A stretch of 64,000 nt of DNA from NCBI RefSeq assembly GCF_018361265.1, contig NZ_JAFLNH010000001.1:496001-560000 (forward strand). The letters are read 5' to 3'. The translations under genes and the position numbers were made by a program. The notes beneath the pieces are model-generated. The model was not told where the DNA came from. It saw nothing but the letters and a program-made list of their open reading frames with translations, and searched no databases. The first letter of the stretch is position 1; every line of letters begins with the position of its first letter. This document shows, piece after piece, positions 37,063-46,237 of this stretch. The stretch comes from Mycobacterium sp. SM1 (GTDB lineage Bacteria > Actinomycetota > Actinomycetes > Mycobacteriales > Mycobacteriaceae).

Positions 37063-37779
37063 TCAGCGGGGCGGATCAGCCGCGGGGGGTGTGCGCGGCA
37101 AGGCGACCCCGCCATCGAGCACCCCGCGCTCGGCAAGATGGCTGGTCAGCGAAAGAGCAGCGCTAGTAAGGTGTTTCGACATTGTTCGGCGCGCAAGTTT
37201 GTCATCGTGTTGCTCTAGCGCGGCCAGCAGGCGCCGATGATGCTTCGTGGATTGCTCAGGCCAGCCCACGATCATCGGAAACACCGATTCGGATGCGTAG
37301 CGGGTGATCTGTGACATCAACTGGGCGAGCTTGGGAGAGTCCGCGGCTATGTTGATGATTCGGTGGAACTCATGGTTGAGGCGCACCGCGCGGTCATTAG
37401 CCCGTTGGGCATAGGCTTTCTCGAGCTGAGTCTGGATCTCCTTGAGGTCGCGTAACTGCTCCTCGCCGATGTTGATAGCCGCCCGTGCGGCCAGTTCCCC
37501 GCCGACGTAGGCCTGGACATTCGCCACATCGGTGAGATCTCGGGCCGTCACCGGCAGCACCACAAAGCCCCGGTGAGGCTGTTGAGCCAAAAGCCCTTCG
37601 GCGCGCAGCTGGAAAAGCGCCTCCCGCACCGGCGTTACGCTGATACCCAACTCGACGGCCAGTTGATCCAGCCGAATATACCGTCCCGCAGCATAGGTTC
37701 CGTCGAAGATCCGCCTGCGCGCGAGGCGGGCCACGCCATCGGAGAGCTGTGGCCTGCTCTCGAACTCCGGAGACGTCAC
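37063..37779 (-). CDS. GntR-family (FadR/FCD) transcriptional regulator
   Basis: A 238-residue regulator. The N-terminal winged helix-turn-helix is clear (DQLAVELGISVTPVREALFQ, then LRAEGLLAQQPHRGFVV). The C-terminal all-helical FCD domain has metal- or ligand-binding His/Asp candidates (LNHEFHRIINIAADS; STKHHRRLLAALEQHD). GTG 37779 lies three bases after the stop of the acyl-CoA dehydrogenase gene, so it is the last gene of the five-gene minus-strand operon it probably controls. A palindrome at 42219-42237 in the divergent promoter is its likely operator. The effector is probably an acyl-CoA or an organic acid. Confidence 0.88.
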   Translation of the reverse strand: MTSPEFESRPQLSDGVARLARRRIFDGTYAAGRYIRLDQLAVELGISVTPVREALFQLRAEGLLAQQPHRGFVVLPVTARDLTDVANVQAYVGGELAARAAINIGEEQLRDLKEIQTQLEKAYAQRANDRAVRLNHEFHRIINIAADSPKLAQLMSQITRYASESVFPMIVGWPEQSTKHHRRLLAALEQHDDKLARRTMSKHLTSAALSLTSHLAERGVLDGGVALPRTPPAADPPR

Positions 37780-37782
37780 CGC

Positions 37783-38976
37783 TCAGATCCGGTATTCGGC
37801 AAGCAGTCGCTTACTGATGATGGACTTCTGTATCTCGCTCGTCCCCTCCCCGATGAGCAGGAACGGAGCATCACGCATCAGGCGCTCGATCTCGAACTCC
37901 GTAGAGTAACCGTATCCTCCGTGGATGCGAAAGCTCTGCTGGGTGACTTCCGAGCAAAATTCGCTGGCCAGGTATTTGGCCATGCCGGCTGCCAGGTCGT
38001 TGCGCTCCCCCGAATCTTTCAGGCGGGCCGCATTGACCATCATCAAATGGGCGGCCTCGATTTTGGTTGCCATCTCGGCCAGCTGAAACGCAATCGCCTG
38101 GTGCTCGGCTATGGGCTTGCCAAATGTGTAGCGCTGCTGGGCGTAGCGTACCGCAAGTTCAAATGCGCGGATAGCAACCCCGCAGGCGCGGGCGGCGACG
38201 TTGACCCGGCCGACTTCGATGCCGTCCATCATCTGAAAAAATCCCTGCCCGGGTGCGCCACCGAGGATGTCGTCGGCGCTCGCGCGATAGCCGTCGAAGA
38301 TGAGCTCGGTGGTGTCAATGCCCTTGTAGCCCAGCTTGCCGATCCTGCCCGGTATCCGCAGACCCGGTGCCACATCGCCGAAGCCGGTGGGTTTTTCGAC
38401 GAGGAACGCCGTCAGATTGCGGTGCGGTTTTTGCGCTCCCTCAGCTGTTCGTACCAGCACCGCGATCAGGGTTGAGCTCGCACCGTTGGTCAGCCACATC
38501 TTTTGGCCGTTGATGAGGTAGCTGCCATCCGGATTGCGTTGGGCGTGTGTCCGGATGGCTGCGACATCCGAGCCCAGCTCCGGCTCGGACATCGAAAAGG
38601 CGCCGCGAACCTCACCGGTCGCCATCCGCGGCAAGTACTGTTGTTTCTGCGCCGCCGTTCCGTGCTGGCGCAGCATGTATGCGACGATGAAGTGGGTGTT
38701 GATCACCCCCGAGATGCTCATCCAGCCGCGTGCCAGTTCCTCGACACAGAGCGCGTAGGTCAGCAGCGACTCGCCCAGCCCGCCGAACTCTTGCGGAATC
38801 ATCAGGCCGAAGAGGCCCATGTCTCGCATCTGGTCGACGATGCCTTGGGGATAGGTGTCGGCGCGTTCGAGTTCGGGAGCGTTGGGAATGATCTCCTTGT
38901 CCACGAATTGCCTTACCGCGGATATGATGTCGGCTTGAAACTCAGTGAGGCCGAGTGTCTGGGCGAGTTTGGTCAT
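37783..38976 (-). CDS. Acyl-CoA dehydrogenase
   Basis: A 397-residue flavoprotein. Motifs: AFSMSEPELGSDVAAIRTHA, WLTNGASSTLIAVL, the FGKPIAEHQAIAFQLAEMAT signature, and FLLIGEGTSEIQKSII (active-site Glu in the GEGT segment). ATG 38976 follows AAAGG. The start lies 41 bases from the CoA-transferase stop in the same operon. Substrate unknown; sequence style is of short or branched-chain acyl-CoA dehydrogenases. A second dehydrogenase is encoded divergently at 42323, and the two are clearly different in sequence. Confidence 0.88.
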   Translation of the reverse strand: MTKLAQTLGLTEFQADIISAVRQFVDKEIIPNAPELERADTYPQGIVDQMRDMGLFGLMIPQEFGGLGESLLTYALCVEELARGWMSISGVINTHFIVAYMLRQHGTAAQKQQYLPRMATGEVRGAFSMSEPELGSDVAAIRTHAQRNPDGSYLINGQKMWLTNGASSTLIAVLVRTAEGAQKPHRNLTAFLVEKPTGFGDVAPGLRIPGRIGKLGYKGIDTTELIFDGYRASADDILGGAPGQGFFQMMDGIEVGRVNVAARACGVAIRAFELAVRYAQQRYTFGKPIAEHQAIAFQLAEMATKIEAAHLMMVNAARLKDSGERNDLAAGMAKYLASEFCSEVTQQSFRIHGGYGYSTEFEIERLMRDAPFLLIGEGTSEIQKSIISKRLLAEYRI

Positions 38977-39017
38977 GCGGTGCCTTTCTGTCTGCCCCAC
39001 CCAGCGGGCTGCCCCGC

Positions 39018-40223
39018 TTAGCAGGCGATGGTCTTCGCCTCGGCCAGACGCGCGATGTCCGCCGGGCTTAATCCCAAGTCCTCGATGAGAACGTCGGCGG
39101 TGTCCTGCCCCAGCCTGGGTGCGGGCGTGCTGGGCGGATGGACACCGTCGAACGCCGCCGGCATGCCGGGGGCCAGATAGTCGCCGACGCCCTCCTGGCG
39201 CAGCCGGGTGAAGAGCGGGTTCGACGTCACCCGCTCGTCCGCGGCGACCTCGCCGAAGGTCCGGTAGCGCTCGAACAACACGCTGGTGCCCGACAGCGCT
39301 TTGGTGATCTCCTCGGCGGTGTGCTCGGCGAACCAGCCGGCGAACAGGGCGGTGAGCGCGTCACGATACCGGTAGCGCTCCCCTTCCTCGCCGAAGTCTG
39401 CGCCGACGGCGCCGGCGAGCGCCGTCACCGCCGCCTCGGTACCGGTTACCTGGACCAGGTCGCGAAAGTGGCGGCCGGTTAATGTCACCACCATGAACGC
39501 GACGCCGTCGCAACTGGTGAAGTCCTGCCCATACTGGCCGTAGACGGCGTTGCCCAGGCGCTGCCGTTCGGCGCCGGTCACCTGGGGTTCGGAGAGCAGC
39601 CCAAGGTTTCCGGCGGTGGCCAATGCCACATCCTCCAGCGCCAGGCTGATGCGCGCACCGGCGCCGGACATGTCACGGCGGCGAACGGCGGCGATGACCG
39701 CCAGCGCGGCATATAGCCCACAGCACACGTCCCACGCCGGCAGCACGTGGTTGACCGGCCCCGCGTAGTTCACCGGGCCGGTAACGAGCGGATACCCGGT
39801 CCCCGCGTTGACGGTATAGTCCACGGCCGTCGAGCCGTCGCGGCGGCCCAGCAGCTGCAGGTGGATGACATCGGTTCGCATCGCCGCGAGTTGGCCATAC
39901 GCCAGCCAGGACAGGCCGGCGGCGTTGGTCACCACGATGCCGTCGCCTTCGACGATTAGTCGCTGAACCAGGCGCTGGCCCTCTGGTGACCGCAAATCGA
40001 CTGTCACCGAACGCTTGCCCTTGTTCAAGCCGGTCCAGTAAATCGAGGTGCCGCTTTTTGCCAGCGGCCATCGGCAGACATCGGATGCCCCGCCGATTGG
40101 GTCCACCCGGATCACCTCGGCGCCAAGCTGACTCAACGTCATACCGCACAGCGGTGCGGCGACGAAGCTGGACACCTCGACGACCTTCACATCGGCCAGT
40201 GGCAACACCGCGGGGCGGCTCAC
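39018..40223 (-). CDS. CaiB/BaiF family CoA transferase
   Basis: A 401-residue family III CoA-transferase, which moves CoA between acids via an aspartyl-CoA thioester. It shows VVEVSSFVAAPLCGMTLSQL (N-terminus), GLNKGKRSVTVDLRSPEGQ, and the catalytic-Asp region LPAWDVCCGLYAALAVIAAV. It probably activates the pathway's acid substrate, replacing an acyl-CoA ligase, none of which is present in the cluster. GTG 40223 overlaps the thiolase stop (GTGA). Length matches family norms. Confidence 0.85.
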   Translation of the reverse strand: MSRPAVLPLADVKVVEVSSFVAAPLCGMTLSQLGAEVIRVDPIGGASDVCRWPLAKSGTSIYWTGLNKGKRSVTVDLRSPEGQRLVQRLIVEGDGIVVTNAAGLSWLAYGQLAAMRTDVIHLQLLGRRDGSTAVDYTVNAGTGYPLVTGPVNYAGPVNHVLPAWDVCCGLYAALAVIAAVRRRDMSGAGARISLALEDVALATAGNLGLLSEPQVTGAERQRLGNAVYGQYGQDFTSCDGVAFMVVTLTGRHFRDLVQVTGTEAAVTALAGAVGADFGEEGERYRYRDALTALFAGWFAEHTAEEITKALSGTSVLFERYRTFGEVAADERVTSNPLFTRLRQEGVGDYLAPGMPAAFDGVHPPSTPAPRLGQDTADVLIEDLGLSPADIARLAEAKTIAC

Positions 40224-41443
40224 CGGCCCGACACCCGTTCGAAAACAGCGGCGAGCCCCTGACCGCCGCCGATGCACATCGTCTCCAGGCCGTAACGCCC
40301 CTGTCGGCGGTTGAGCTCACGTGCGAGCGTGGCCAGCATCCGCGCGCCGGTCGCACCGACCGGGTGCCCCAGCGATATCCCGGAGCCGTGCACGTTGGTT
40401 CGCTCACGATCGGCGGCAGTGAAATTCCATTCCCGCATCACCGCGAGCACCTGCGCGGCGAAGGCTTCATTCAACTCGATAAGGTCGATGTCGCTCAGCC
40501 GCAACCCTGCCTTGCCAAGCGCTGCGTCGGTCGCGGGCACCGGCCCGAGCCCCATGACGCCGGGGCCCACGCCTGCCACTGCCCACGACACCAGCCGGAC
40601 CAGGGGTGTCAAGCCCAGCTCGGCGGCCTTTTCCGGTGTTGTCACCACGCACATGGCCGCGGCATCGTTCTGCCCGCTGGCGTTGCCCGCGGTGACCGTT
40701 GCTTCCGGATCCTGCGCGAGCAGAACCGGTTTGAGCTTGCTCAACGATTCCATGGAGGTGTCTGCGCGGGGGTGCTCGTCGGTGTCGATCAGCTCCTCGC
40801 CCTGACGTGCTCGCACCGCGACCGGGATGATCTCCTCGGCGAAAATGCCGTCCTTTTGCGCCGCAACCGCGCGCTGGTGGGACGTCACCGCGAGCTCGTC
40901 CTGCTCGGCGCGGGAAATGCCGTATTGGCGGCGCAGGTTCTCAGCGGTCTCTAGCATGCCGCCCGGCACCGGATGATTCCTCCCGCCCGCGGTGATACGT
41001 CCCCGGGTCAGCCCGTCGTGCAGCATGATGCCGTCACGGTGCCCGCCCCAGCGCATAGCGGTGGAGTAGAAGGCGACATTGCTCATGCTTTCCGTGCCGC
41101 CGGCGATGACAAGGTCGTGCTCGCCGGCGCTCACCTGCAGACAAGCCTGAATGACGGCCTGCAGGCCCGACCCACACCGGCGGTCGACCTGCATGCCGGG
41201 CACCGTCACCGGCAGGCCGGCATCCAACGCGACCACCCTGCCGATCGCCGGCGCCTCGCTGTTGGGGTAGCAGTGCCCGAGGATGACGTCCTGCACCGAC
41301 TCGGGTGGTATTCCAGTCCTCGCGAGCACTCCCCTCAATGCGGTGACACCGAGATCAACCGCGCTCTGCGACTTGAACACTCCCCCGTAGCGGCCGATCG
41401 GCGTGCGCACCGGCTCACAGATCACGGCTTGACGTGCACTCAC
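40220..41443 (-). CDS. Acetyl-CoA acetyltransferase (thiolase)
   Basis: A 407-residue thiolase with all catalytic elements: nucleophilic Cys in [15 protein letters not shown], His in [17 protein letters not shown], and second Cys in [13 protein letters not shown]. It would cleave a 3-ketoacyl-CoA, ending a beta-oxidation round. GTG 41443 overlaps the SDR stop (GTGA), with GGGAGG just upstream. It is the second gene of the operon. Substrate specificity cannot be read from sequence. Confidence 0.9.
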   Translation of the reverse strand: MSARQAVICEPVRTPIGRYGGVFKSQSAVDLGVTALRGVLARTGIPPESVQDVILGHCYPNSEAPAIGRVVALDAGLPVTVPGMQVDRRCGSGLQAVIQACLQVSAGEHDLVIAGGTESMSNVAFYSTAMRWGGHRDGIMLHDGLTRGRITAGGRNHPVPGGMLETAENLRRQYGISRAEQDELAVTSHQRAVAAQKDGIFAEEIIPVAVRARQGEELIDTDEHPRADTSMESLSKLKPVLLAQDPEATVTAGNASGQNDAAAMCVVTTPEKAAELGLTPLVRLVSWAVAGVGPGVMGLGPVPATDAALGKAGLRLSDIDLIELNEAFAAQVLAVMREWNFTAADRERTNVHGSGISLGHPVGATGARMLATLARELNRRQGRYGLETMCIGGGQGLAAVFERVSGR

Positions 41444-42177
41444 ATAAACCTCCCGCCGGTTACCTCGATGACGGTGCCGGTCATATACGAGGACAGATCG
41501 GAGGCCAGGAACAGCGCGACGTTCGCGACCTCGCGGGGCTCCCCGGCCCGACCCATCGGGACCTCGGCGATCTTCTGCTCCCAAATACGTTGCGGCATGG
41601 CTTCAGTCATCGCCGAGCGGATCAACCCCGGGGCAATCGCGTTGACCCGAACACCCAGGTGGGCAAGCTCCTTGGCGGCGGCCTTGGTCATGCCCACGAT
41701 GCCGGCCTTGGCGGCCGAGTAATTGGTCTGGCCGACCAGGCCGATCTTGCCCGACAGCGACGACATGTTCACGATCGCGCCGCGTTTGTTCTCCCGCATG
41801 ATCGCCGCGGCCGTGCGGGTACCGTTCCAGGTTCCTTTCAGATGCACGGCGATGACTTCGTCGAACTGCTCCTCGGTCATCGTGCGCATCGTCGCGTCGC
41901 GGGTGATCCCGGCGTTGTTGACCATGATGTCCAGGCCGCCGAAATGCTGGACGGCGGTTGCAACCAGCGTGTCCACGTCGGTCGCGATGGTCACATCGCA
42001 GCACACCGCCACCGCGACGTCGTCACCGAGTTGCTTGGCCGCGGTTTCGGCACTCGCACGATTCACGTCGCCGAGCACCACCCGCGCGCCCTCGGCGACG
42101 AAGCGCTCCGCGATGGCAAAGCCCAGCCCTTGCGCACCGCCTGTGACTATCGCGATCCGACCGCGCAGCAATGACAC
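41440..42177 (-). CDS. Short-chain dehydrogenase/3-oxoacyl reductase-like (FabG family)
   Basis: A 245-residue classical [21 protein letters not shown] (cofactor loop), [14 protein letters not shown], catalytic Ser in [14 protein letters not shown], and [18 protein letters not shown]. In this beta-oxidation cluster it probably serves as the 3-hydroxyacyl-CoA dehydrogenase. It is the first gene of the operon; GTG 42177 is 42 bases from the palindromic operator. No enoyl-CoA hydratase gene is nearby to make its substrate. Confidence 0.87.
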   Translation of the reverse strand: MSLLRGRIAIVTGGAQGLGFAIAERFVAEGARVVLGDVNRASAETAAKQLGDDVAVAVCCDVTIATDVDTLVATAVQHFGGLDIMVNNAGITRDATMRTMTEEQFDEVIAVHLKGTWNGTRTAAAIMRENKRGAIVNMSSLSGKIGLVGQTNYSAAKAGIVGMTKAAAKELAHLGVRVNAIAPGLIRSAMTEAMPQRIWEQKIAEVPMGRAGEPREVANVALFLASDLSSYMTGTVIEVTGGRFM

Positions 42178-42218
42178 CGGCTGGCCTCCCGCCGTGCTCG
42201 ACCTCGACTCGATGGGGC

Positions 42219-42237
42219 ATCATATTTCATATATGAT
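42219..42237. promoter_or_regulatory. Palindromic GntR-type operator in the divergent promoter
   Basis: ATCATAT (42219-42225), TTCAT, then ATATGAT (42231-42237) forms a perfect 7-base inverted repeat in the 145-base gap between the SDR-led operon and the divergent acyl-CoA dehydrogenase. It is strikingly AT-rich against its surroundings. Short palindromes of this size are typical FadR/GntR sites, and the operon encodes a GntR regulator. Binding is inferred. Confidence 0.6.
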
Positions 42238-42322
42238 TTCCGCACGCATCCCGGCCCCTGTTTCTGGGTGCCGACGGTGTGAACATCCGTGCTGCTCGGC
42301 CCGGAAGGAACCGTGACTAGTC

Positions 42323-43501
42323 ATGGCTGCTGCCGTCGACGATGAGGATTTCCGGGAAATCCTTACCCAAACGCGACGGTTCGTGCGGGACGTCGTGGTT
42401 CCCCGCGAGCAGGAGATCCTGGCCTGCGACCGGGTGCCCGACGACCTGCGTGACCAGGCCAAAAAGATGGGCCTGTTCGGGTATGCCATTCCCCAGGAAT
42501 GGGGCGGACTCGGCCTGAACCTGGCCCAGGATGTCGAGCTGGCAATGGAGCTGGGCTATACCTCGCCGGCGGTACGCTCGATGTTCGGCACCAACAACGG
42601 CATCGCCGGTCAGGTTTTGGTCGGCTTCGGCACCGACGAGCAGAAAGCCCGCTGGCTGAAGCCCATGGCCGCCGGCGAGGTTGTCGCCTCCTTCGCGCTA
42701 ACAGAGCCGGGCGCGGGATCCAATCCGGCGGGTCTGCGCACCACAGCTGTTCGTGACGGCTCGGCGCGAAACGGTGGTTGGGTGATCTCCGGGCAAAAGC
42801 GGTTCATCACCAATGCGCCGGTTGCCGATCTGTTCGTGGTTTTTGCGCGAACCCGCCCGCCCGACGACAACGGTGCCGGCATCGCGGTCTTCCTGGTGCC
42901 CGCCGACACGCCAGGGGTGGAGGTGGGCGCCAAAGACCCCAAGATGGGCCAGGAAGGCACATGGACGGCCGATGTCAGCTTGACCGATGTTCATGTCCCG
43001 GCTTCCGCTCTGGTCGGCGGCGACGAAGACATCGGCTACCGGGCGGCGATGATTTCGCTGGCGCGCGGGCGGATCCACATAGCCGCCCTGGCTGTGGGGA
43101 TCGCGCAGCGGGCGCTCGATGAATCCGTCGCCTATGCCGCCAGTGCGACACAGGGCGGCACACCGATCGGGGAGTTCCAGTTGGTGCAGGCGATGATCGC
43201 CGACCAGCAGACCGGGGTGCTGGCCGGGCGCGCTCTGGTCCGCGACGCGGCGCGCCTGTGGGTCAGCGGCGAGGACCGCAGGGTCGCCCCGTCGGCGGCG
43301 AAGCTCTTCTGCACCGAAATGGCCGGCACGGTCGCCGATCTTGCCGTGCAGATCCACGGCGGCAGCGGATACCTGCGCGGCGTTGCGGTGGAGCGGATCT
43401 ATCGCGATGTTCGATTGTTACGGCTGTACGAGGGAACCAGCGAGATTCAGCGCCTGATCATCGGATCCAATCTCGTCAAGGCCGCCCGGCCTCGACGCTG
43501 A
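42323..43501 (+). CDS. Acyl-CoA dehydrogenase (divergent from GntR operon)
   Basis: A 392-residue flavoprotein. Motifs: SFALTEPGAGSNPAGLRTTA, FITNAPVADLFVVF, IHGGSGYLRGVAVERIYRDV and LRLYEGTSEIQRLII. The catalytic-Glu segment reads YEGTSE. ATG 42323; GGAAGGA lies about 13 bases upstream, slightly far. It faces away from the SDR-thiolase-CoA transferase operon and shares the palindromic operator region, so it is probably co-regulated. With the dehydrogenase at 37783 it gives the cluster two distinct oxidation enzymes. Confidence 0.88.
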   Translation: MAAAVDDEDFREILTQTRRFVRDVVVPREQEILACDRVPDDLRDQAKKMGLFGYAIPQEWGGLGLNLAQDVELAMELGYTSPAVRSMFGTNNGIAGQVLVGFGTDEQKARWLKPMAAGEVVASFALTEPGAGSNPAGLRTTAVRDGSARNGGWVISGQKRFITNAPVADLFVVFARTRPPDDNGAGIAVFLVPADTPGVEVGAKDPKMGQEGTWTADVSLTDVHVPASALVGGDEDIGYRAAMISLARGRIHIAALAVGIAQRALDESVAYAASATQGGTPIGEFQLVQAMIADQQTGVLAGRALVRDAARLWVSGEDRRVAPSAAKLFCTEMAGTVADLAVQIHGGSGYLRGVAVERIYRDVRLLRLYEGTSEIQRLIIGSNLVKAARPRR

Positions 43502-43726
43502 TCAACGCGCGCCGATTTTGGTTGCCCGGTTGCGCCGCCGGTCACATCGCGCGTCTGTCAGCCGTGGACGCCTGCTACCCCCGCAAGGTGCTCGTAGGTT
43601 GCGGGCCAAATGCGGGCACGCGATTGGAACGAAAGTAGCCAGCACACCAGGAAACCAGGCCGCAGCCGCGGCGATGCTGTCAACGACCTTCAAAGGCCTG
43701 CCAAAGACGAGGTGCGTGAGTACGGG

Positions 43727-43809
43727 TGCGGGCGGAGGGATTCGAACCCTCACGCTCTCTCGAGCACCGGCACCTAAAGCCGGCATGTCTGCCGTTCCAT
43801 CACGCCCGC
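43727..43809 (-). tRNA. tRNA-Leu (anticodon TAG)
   Basis: Read on the minus strand, GCGGGCG pairs with CGCCCGC, the anticodon loop is TTTAGGT (TAG), the long variable arm (GTGCTCGAGAGAGCGT) marks a class II tRNA, and the T arm is GAGGG-TTCGAAT-CCCTC. CCA is not fully encoded. It marks the boundary between the accessory lipid cluster and the lprD-glg block. Confidence 0.94.
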
Positions 43810-43993
43810 GGGCCGGCCAGCCGATCCTACCGCGGGGCTCGCCGGGGAATCCGTCGCAGGTGGCTCACCGCAGCGGTGGCAACATGGCCGAGTGATCGCG
43901 CCGCTTCCCGGTCCAAACCTTCACCCACGCCGAGCACCCGGCACGCCCGACACGACTGAGCGCCCGCCGACGACCCCGGGGTACCGTCTAAAT

Positions 43994-44374
43994 GTGCCCC
44001 CTACGCCTCGCCGCAGACCTGCGCTGATCGTGCTGGTGATCATCGCCGCCGGTGGCTGCCTGGCGCTGGGCTGGTGGCAGTGGACGAGGTTTCAATCGGC
44101 GTCGGGAAGCTTTCAAAACCTCGGGTACGCACTCCAGTGGCCGCTGTTCGCCTGGTTTTTCGTCTACGCGTACCGCAAGTTCGTCCGCTACGAGGAAACA
44201 CCGCCCGAGCCGCGTGAAAACCACGTTATGACCGAGATTCCGCCTGGGCTGTTGCCCGAAAGGCCCAAGCCGGCCCGGGGCGAACCCGACGATCCGGTAC
44301 TCAGGCAGTACAACGCCTACCTGGCCGACCTCGCCCGTCGCGATGCCGAACAACAGCACCGGACCACTGCATGA
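43994..44374 (+). CDS. lprD: Lipoprotein/membrane protein LprD
   Basis: This 126-residue protein corresponds to Rv1343c. An Arg-rich N-terminus precedes a hydrophobic segment ending in Cys (ALIVLVIIAAGGCLALGWW), then a second hydrophobic stretch (LQWPLFAWFFVYAYRKF) and a hydrophilic tail (GLLPERPKPARGEPDDPVLR). The lipobox-like AGGC followed by more hydrophobic sequence leaves open a two-helix membrane protein. GTG 43994 has no ribosome site; TACCGT lies six bases upstream, suggesting leaderless expression. It overlaps the next gene by four bases (ATGA). Confidence 0.82.
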   Translation: MPPTPRRRPALIVLVIIAAGGCLALGWWQWTRFQSASGSFQNLGYALQWPLFAWFFVYAYRKFVRYEETPPEPRENHVMTEIPPGLLPERPKPARGEPDDPVLRQYNAYLADLARRDAEQQHRTTA

Positions 44375-44718
44375 GCGCACCGGAGACGCCGCAGACCGCA
44401 GCGGGCACGCCCGTGGCGAAGATTCGTGTGGCACTACTCGGCTACCGGGTGATGGCGTGGACGACCGGTCTTTGGCTGATTGCGCTGTGCTACGAAATCG
44501 TCTCGCACCTGGTCTTTCATCACGAAATCCGCTGGATCGAAATCGTGCACGGCTGGGTGTATTTCACCTACGTGCTGGCGGCCTTCAACCTTGCCGTCAA
44601 GGTCCGCTGGCCGATCGCAAAGACGGTCGGCGTGCTGTTGTCCGGAACGATTCCGCTGCTGGGCATCATCGTCGAACATTTCCAGACCCGCGCCGTCAAG
44701 ACGCGGTTCAACCTGTAG
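44371..44718 (+). CDS. DUF3817 membrane protein
   Basis: A 115-residue integral membrane protein corresponding to Rv1342c. Three or four hydrophobic segments are visible (VMAWTTGLWLIALCYEIVSH; VHGWVYFTYVLAAFNLAV; VGVLLSGTIPLLGIIVEHF), with the DUF3817 pattern of conserved His and Trp. Function unknown. The start overlaps the lprD stop, so the two are co-translated. It converges with rdgB 42 bases away. Confidence 0.82.
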   Translation: MSAPETPQTAAGTPVAKIRVALLGYRVMAWTTGLWLIALCYEIVSHLVFHHEIRWIEIVHGWVYFTYVLAAFNLAVKVRWPIAKTVGVLLSGTIPLLGIIVEHFQTRAVKTRFNL

Positions 44719-44760
44719 CTGCGCGACGAGGCGTGAGCGGCGACGTCAAAAGCCCGGCAG

Positions 44761-45366
44761 TCACTCTCGAGCGAGCCCGCGCAACACCGGCAGCAACTGC
44801 GCCAAGGCACGGCCGCGATGGGAGACCGCGTCCTTTTCCGCCGGGCTCAACTGCGCGGCGGTGCGGTCGAAGCCTTGGGGAATGAACACCGGGTCATAGC
44901 CGAACCCGCCCACACCGCACGCCTGGTGCGCAATGGTGCCGGGCCACTCGCCGCGCGCGACCACCTCGCCGGATTCCGACACCAGCGCACAGACCGACAC
45001 GAACACCGCGCCGCGGCGCTCGTCGGGCACATCACGCAACTGCGCGAGCAGCAGCGCAACATTGCCCGCGTCATCGCCGTGCCGGCCCGACCACCGCGCC
45101 GACAGCACGCCGGGCATGCCGTTGAGCGCGGCCACCTCTAGCCCCGAGTCGTCGGCGAGGCTCGCCAGGCCCGTCGCAGCGAACGCAGCACGCGCCTTGG
45201 CCAGCGCGTTGTCCTCGAAAGTCGCACCGATTTCCGGCGTGTCGGGGAAAGGGGCGACGTCATCGAGCGACAGTAGCGCCAACCGGGTGATACCTGCCCG
45301 CTCCAGCATCCGGCGCAGCTCGGCCAGCTTCTTCCGGTTACGGCTGACGACCAGCAGCCCAGTCAG
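44761..45366 (-). CDS. rdgB: dITP/XTP pyrophosphatase (RdgB/HAM1)
   Basis: This NTP pyrophosphatase removes non-canonical purine nucleotides. The N-terminal substrate loop reads [16 protein letters not shown], followed by [40 protein letters not shown] and [15 protein letters not shown]. The first ATG (45309, LERAGIT) would delete the conserved SRNRKK loop, so the real start must be upstream, yet there is no ATG, GTG or TTG. The best candidate is CTG 45366, whose last two bases plus A form the rph stop (CTGA), in place of the usual ATGA/GTGA overlap. That gives 201 residues (Rv1341: about 204). Confidence 0.85.
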   Translation of the reverse strand: MTGLLVVSRNRKKLAELRRMLERAGITRLALLSLDDVAPFPDTPEIGATFEDNALAKARAAFAATGLASLADDSGLEVAALNGMPGVLSARWSGRHGDDAGNVALLLAQLRDVPDERRGAVFVSVCALVSESGEVVARGEWPGTIAHQACGVGGFGYDPVFIPQGFDRTAAQLSPAEKDAVSHRGRALAQLLPVLRGLARE

Positions 45367-46142
45367 CTTCCCGACGCCTTCTGAGTGGCGGGCCTTTCGG
45401 GCAATACCCCCCGATACGGCGAGGCCAGCGCATCGCGTTGGGCGGCGAACAGCGCGTCACACGCCCGGAACGCGGCGTCGAGCATTTTGTCTAACGTCGA
45501 GCGGGGGAACGTCGCACCCTCGCCGGTGCCCTGGATTTCCACCAGGGTTCCGGTGTCGGTCGCGACGACGTTCATGTCGACTTCGGCGCGCGCGTCCTCC
45601 TCGTAGGTCAGGTCCACCCGGATGCGGCCCTCGACGACCCCGACGCTGACCGCCGCGATCGCACACGATAACGGCCGCGGATCGGACAGCTGACCCGCCG
45701 CGGACAGGTAGGTCACCGCATCGGCCAACGCCACGTAGGCGCCCGTGATCGCCGCGGTGCGAGTGCCGCCGTCGGCCTGCAACACATCGCAGTCGATCAC
45801 GATGGTGTTCTCCCCGAATGACCCCAAGTCGATCGCAGCCCGCAGCGCCCGCCCGATCAGCCGGCTGATCTCTTGGGTGCGTCCGCTGATGCGGCCCGTC
45901 ACCGATTCCCGGTCGCCGCGCGGATATGTCGCCGCGGGCAGCATCGCGTATTCGGCGGTGAGCCAGCCCAAACCCGACCCCTTGCGCCAGCGCGGCACAC
46001 CCTCGACGACACTGGCCGCGCACATCACCCTTGTCTGGCCGAATTCGACTAGCACCGAGCCCGCCGGATACGAGGTGAATCCGCGGGTAATGACGACCGG
46101 GCGAAGCTCGTCGTCGAGGCGGCCGTCTTCTCGTTTAGACAC
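45363..46142 (-). CDS. rph: Ribonuclease PH
   Basis: This 259-residue phosphorolytic 3'-5' exoribonuclease trims tRNA 3' ends. Motifs: [50 protein letters not shown] and [20 protein letters not shown] (active site). GTG 46142 has TAGTGT seven bases upstream on its strand and no ribosome site, consistent with a leaderless mRNA. It overlaps rdgB downstream. It corresponds to Rv1340 (rphA). Confidence 0.94.
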   Translation of the reverse strand: MSKREDGRLDDELRPVVITRGFTSYPAGSVLVEFGQTRVMCAASVVEGVPRWRKGSGLGWLTAEYAMLPAATYPRGDRESVTGRISGRTQEISRLIGRALRAAIDLGSFGENTIVIDCDVLQADGGTRTAAITGAYVALADAVTYLSAAGQLSDPRPLSCAIAAVSVGVVEGRIRVDLTYEEDARAEVDMNVVATDTGTLVEIQGTGEGATFPRSTLDKMLDAAFRACDALFAAQRDALASPYRGVLPERPATQKASGS

Positions 46143-46237
46143 GCCGCCAACACTAGCCGCCGGCCGTTACCGGCTCGAGCGGCCTCGCCCGGCCAGCAGG
46201 CATCGGGCCGTGCTCCGTCGGGTTCAGCACCGCTGGA

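Noticed and set aside
43518..43895. Open frames across the tRNA-Leu region
   Set aside because: They run antisense through the tRNA and show no recognisable domain.
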